64,000 nt of DNA from Verrucomicrobiales bacterium (lineage in GTDB: Bacteria; Verrucomicrobiota; Verrucomicrobiia; Limisphaerales; JAYPXF01): positions 43,039 to 107,038 of the forward strand of contig PBAL01000029.1 of the NCBI GenBank assembly GCA_002715965.1, given 5' to 3'. The translations under genes and the position numbers were made by a program. The notes below the pieces were generated by a model, which did not search any database, was not told the DNA's origin, and worked only from the letters and a program-made list of their open reading frames with translations. How positions within the stretch are numbered: position 1 is the first letter of the stretch; the number at the start of each line of letters is the position of its first letter. Positions 63,871 to 64,000 of the stretch are shown in pieces.

Positions 63871-64000
63871 TCAGTTGTATTCGACGGATTTCACGAATTC
63901 GACAAATGCGGCCTTCTCGCGTTCAACGGCGGCCTTGGCTCCGAAGGACTTAAAGAACCAGGTGCTGTCGCCCTGCGAAACCATGATAACCTGCATGTCT
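63871..64000 (-). CDS. Partial gene, C-terminus only, upstream partner of resB/ccsA
   Basis: The right edge of the window cuts this gene. The 42 visible codons (MQVIMVSQGDSTWFFKSFGA, KAAVEREKAAFVEFVKSVEY, ending in Asn) form a strand and a C-terminal helix. TWFFK followed by a helix of about 20 residues is suggestive of a small periplasmic or lipoprotein accessory family seen next to CcsA/ResB, but with so little sequence I do not name it. The stop is two bases from the resB start, so it is surely in the same operon. Confidence 0.7.
   Translation of the reverse strand, partial: DMQVIMVSQGDSTWFFKSFGAKAAVEREKAAFVEFVKSVEYN

Overview
The window looks like a chromosomal segment of a Verrucomicrobiota bacterium, most likely a free-living polysaccharide degrader of the Pedosphaera/Limisphaerales type, with a related PVC-group planctomycete as the second choice. 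This is an inference from gene content: four secreted sulfatases, a DUF1549/DUF1553 + DUF1501 pair, a ceramidase-N-like secreted protein, Tat-type RRxFL leaders, and dispersed short palindromic repeats. Housekeeping genes are intact and densely packed on both strands, often with 4-base ATGA/GTGA overlaps. No phage, plasmid or CRISPR signature is visible.

Layout. 1-6.8 kb: a leftward operon (class III aminotransferase, rsmA, Nudix hydrolase, then a decayed CHASE2 gene) diverging from an ankyrin-repeat protein and a Tat-exported beta-propeller-like protein. 6.8-11.4 kb: relics (a small membrane protein, a radical SAM C-terminus), an aldo/keto-reductase-like protein, and a lipoprotein M28 peptidase gene split by a complete IS3-family element. 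11.4-16.4 kb: an esterase + sulfatase operon, a small lipoprotein and a second sulfatase. 16.4-23.4 kb: argG, then a leftward group with a D-amino-acid oxidoreductase, a proline racemase/hydroxyproline epimerase, a GNAT enzyme, an FAD-linked oxidase, a DUF2007 protein and a YacL-like PIN-TRAM protein. 23.5-27.7 kb: a zinc-ribbon/FxLYD protein, hemL, ruvX, truA, small membrane proteins and trmL.

27.8-33.9 kb: a type IV pilus/type II secretion motor block (PilB-like, PilT-like, a second PilB-like, PilC/GspF) with a candidate promoter in front and a clear intrinsic terminator behind. 33.9-39.4 kb: pyrE, a sugar-kinase-like phosphotransferase, a UbiD-family decarboxylase, a DUF6941-like protein, a membrane protein and an RmlD-like reductase. 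39.4-46.7 kb: two relics, a sulfatase coupled to a DksA/TraR zinc finger, the DUF1501 and DUF1549/1553 pair, and a beta-lactamase-fold lipoprotein. 46.8-57.2 kb: ligA, a PLD nuclease, rnhA, a sulfatase, a VOC protein, a stand-alone CoaB-like protein, a GYF-cNMP-binding protein, argS, a PTS EIIA protein and tRNA-Val(TAC). 57.2-64 kb: two secreted proteins, relics of an RND transporter and an arylsulfotransferase, and the cytochrome c maturation pair CcsA/ResB with the end of an upstream gene.

The most notable patterns are the exactly reconstructable IS insertion, about seven accessory genes caught at different stages of decay among intact core genes, a possible hydroxyproline catabolic module, the motor block with two PilB-type ATPases and no visible pilin, and several families of short palindromic intergenic repeats.
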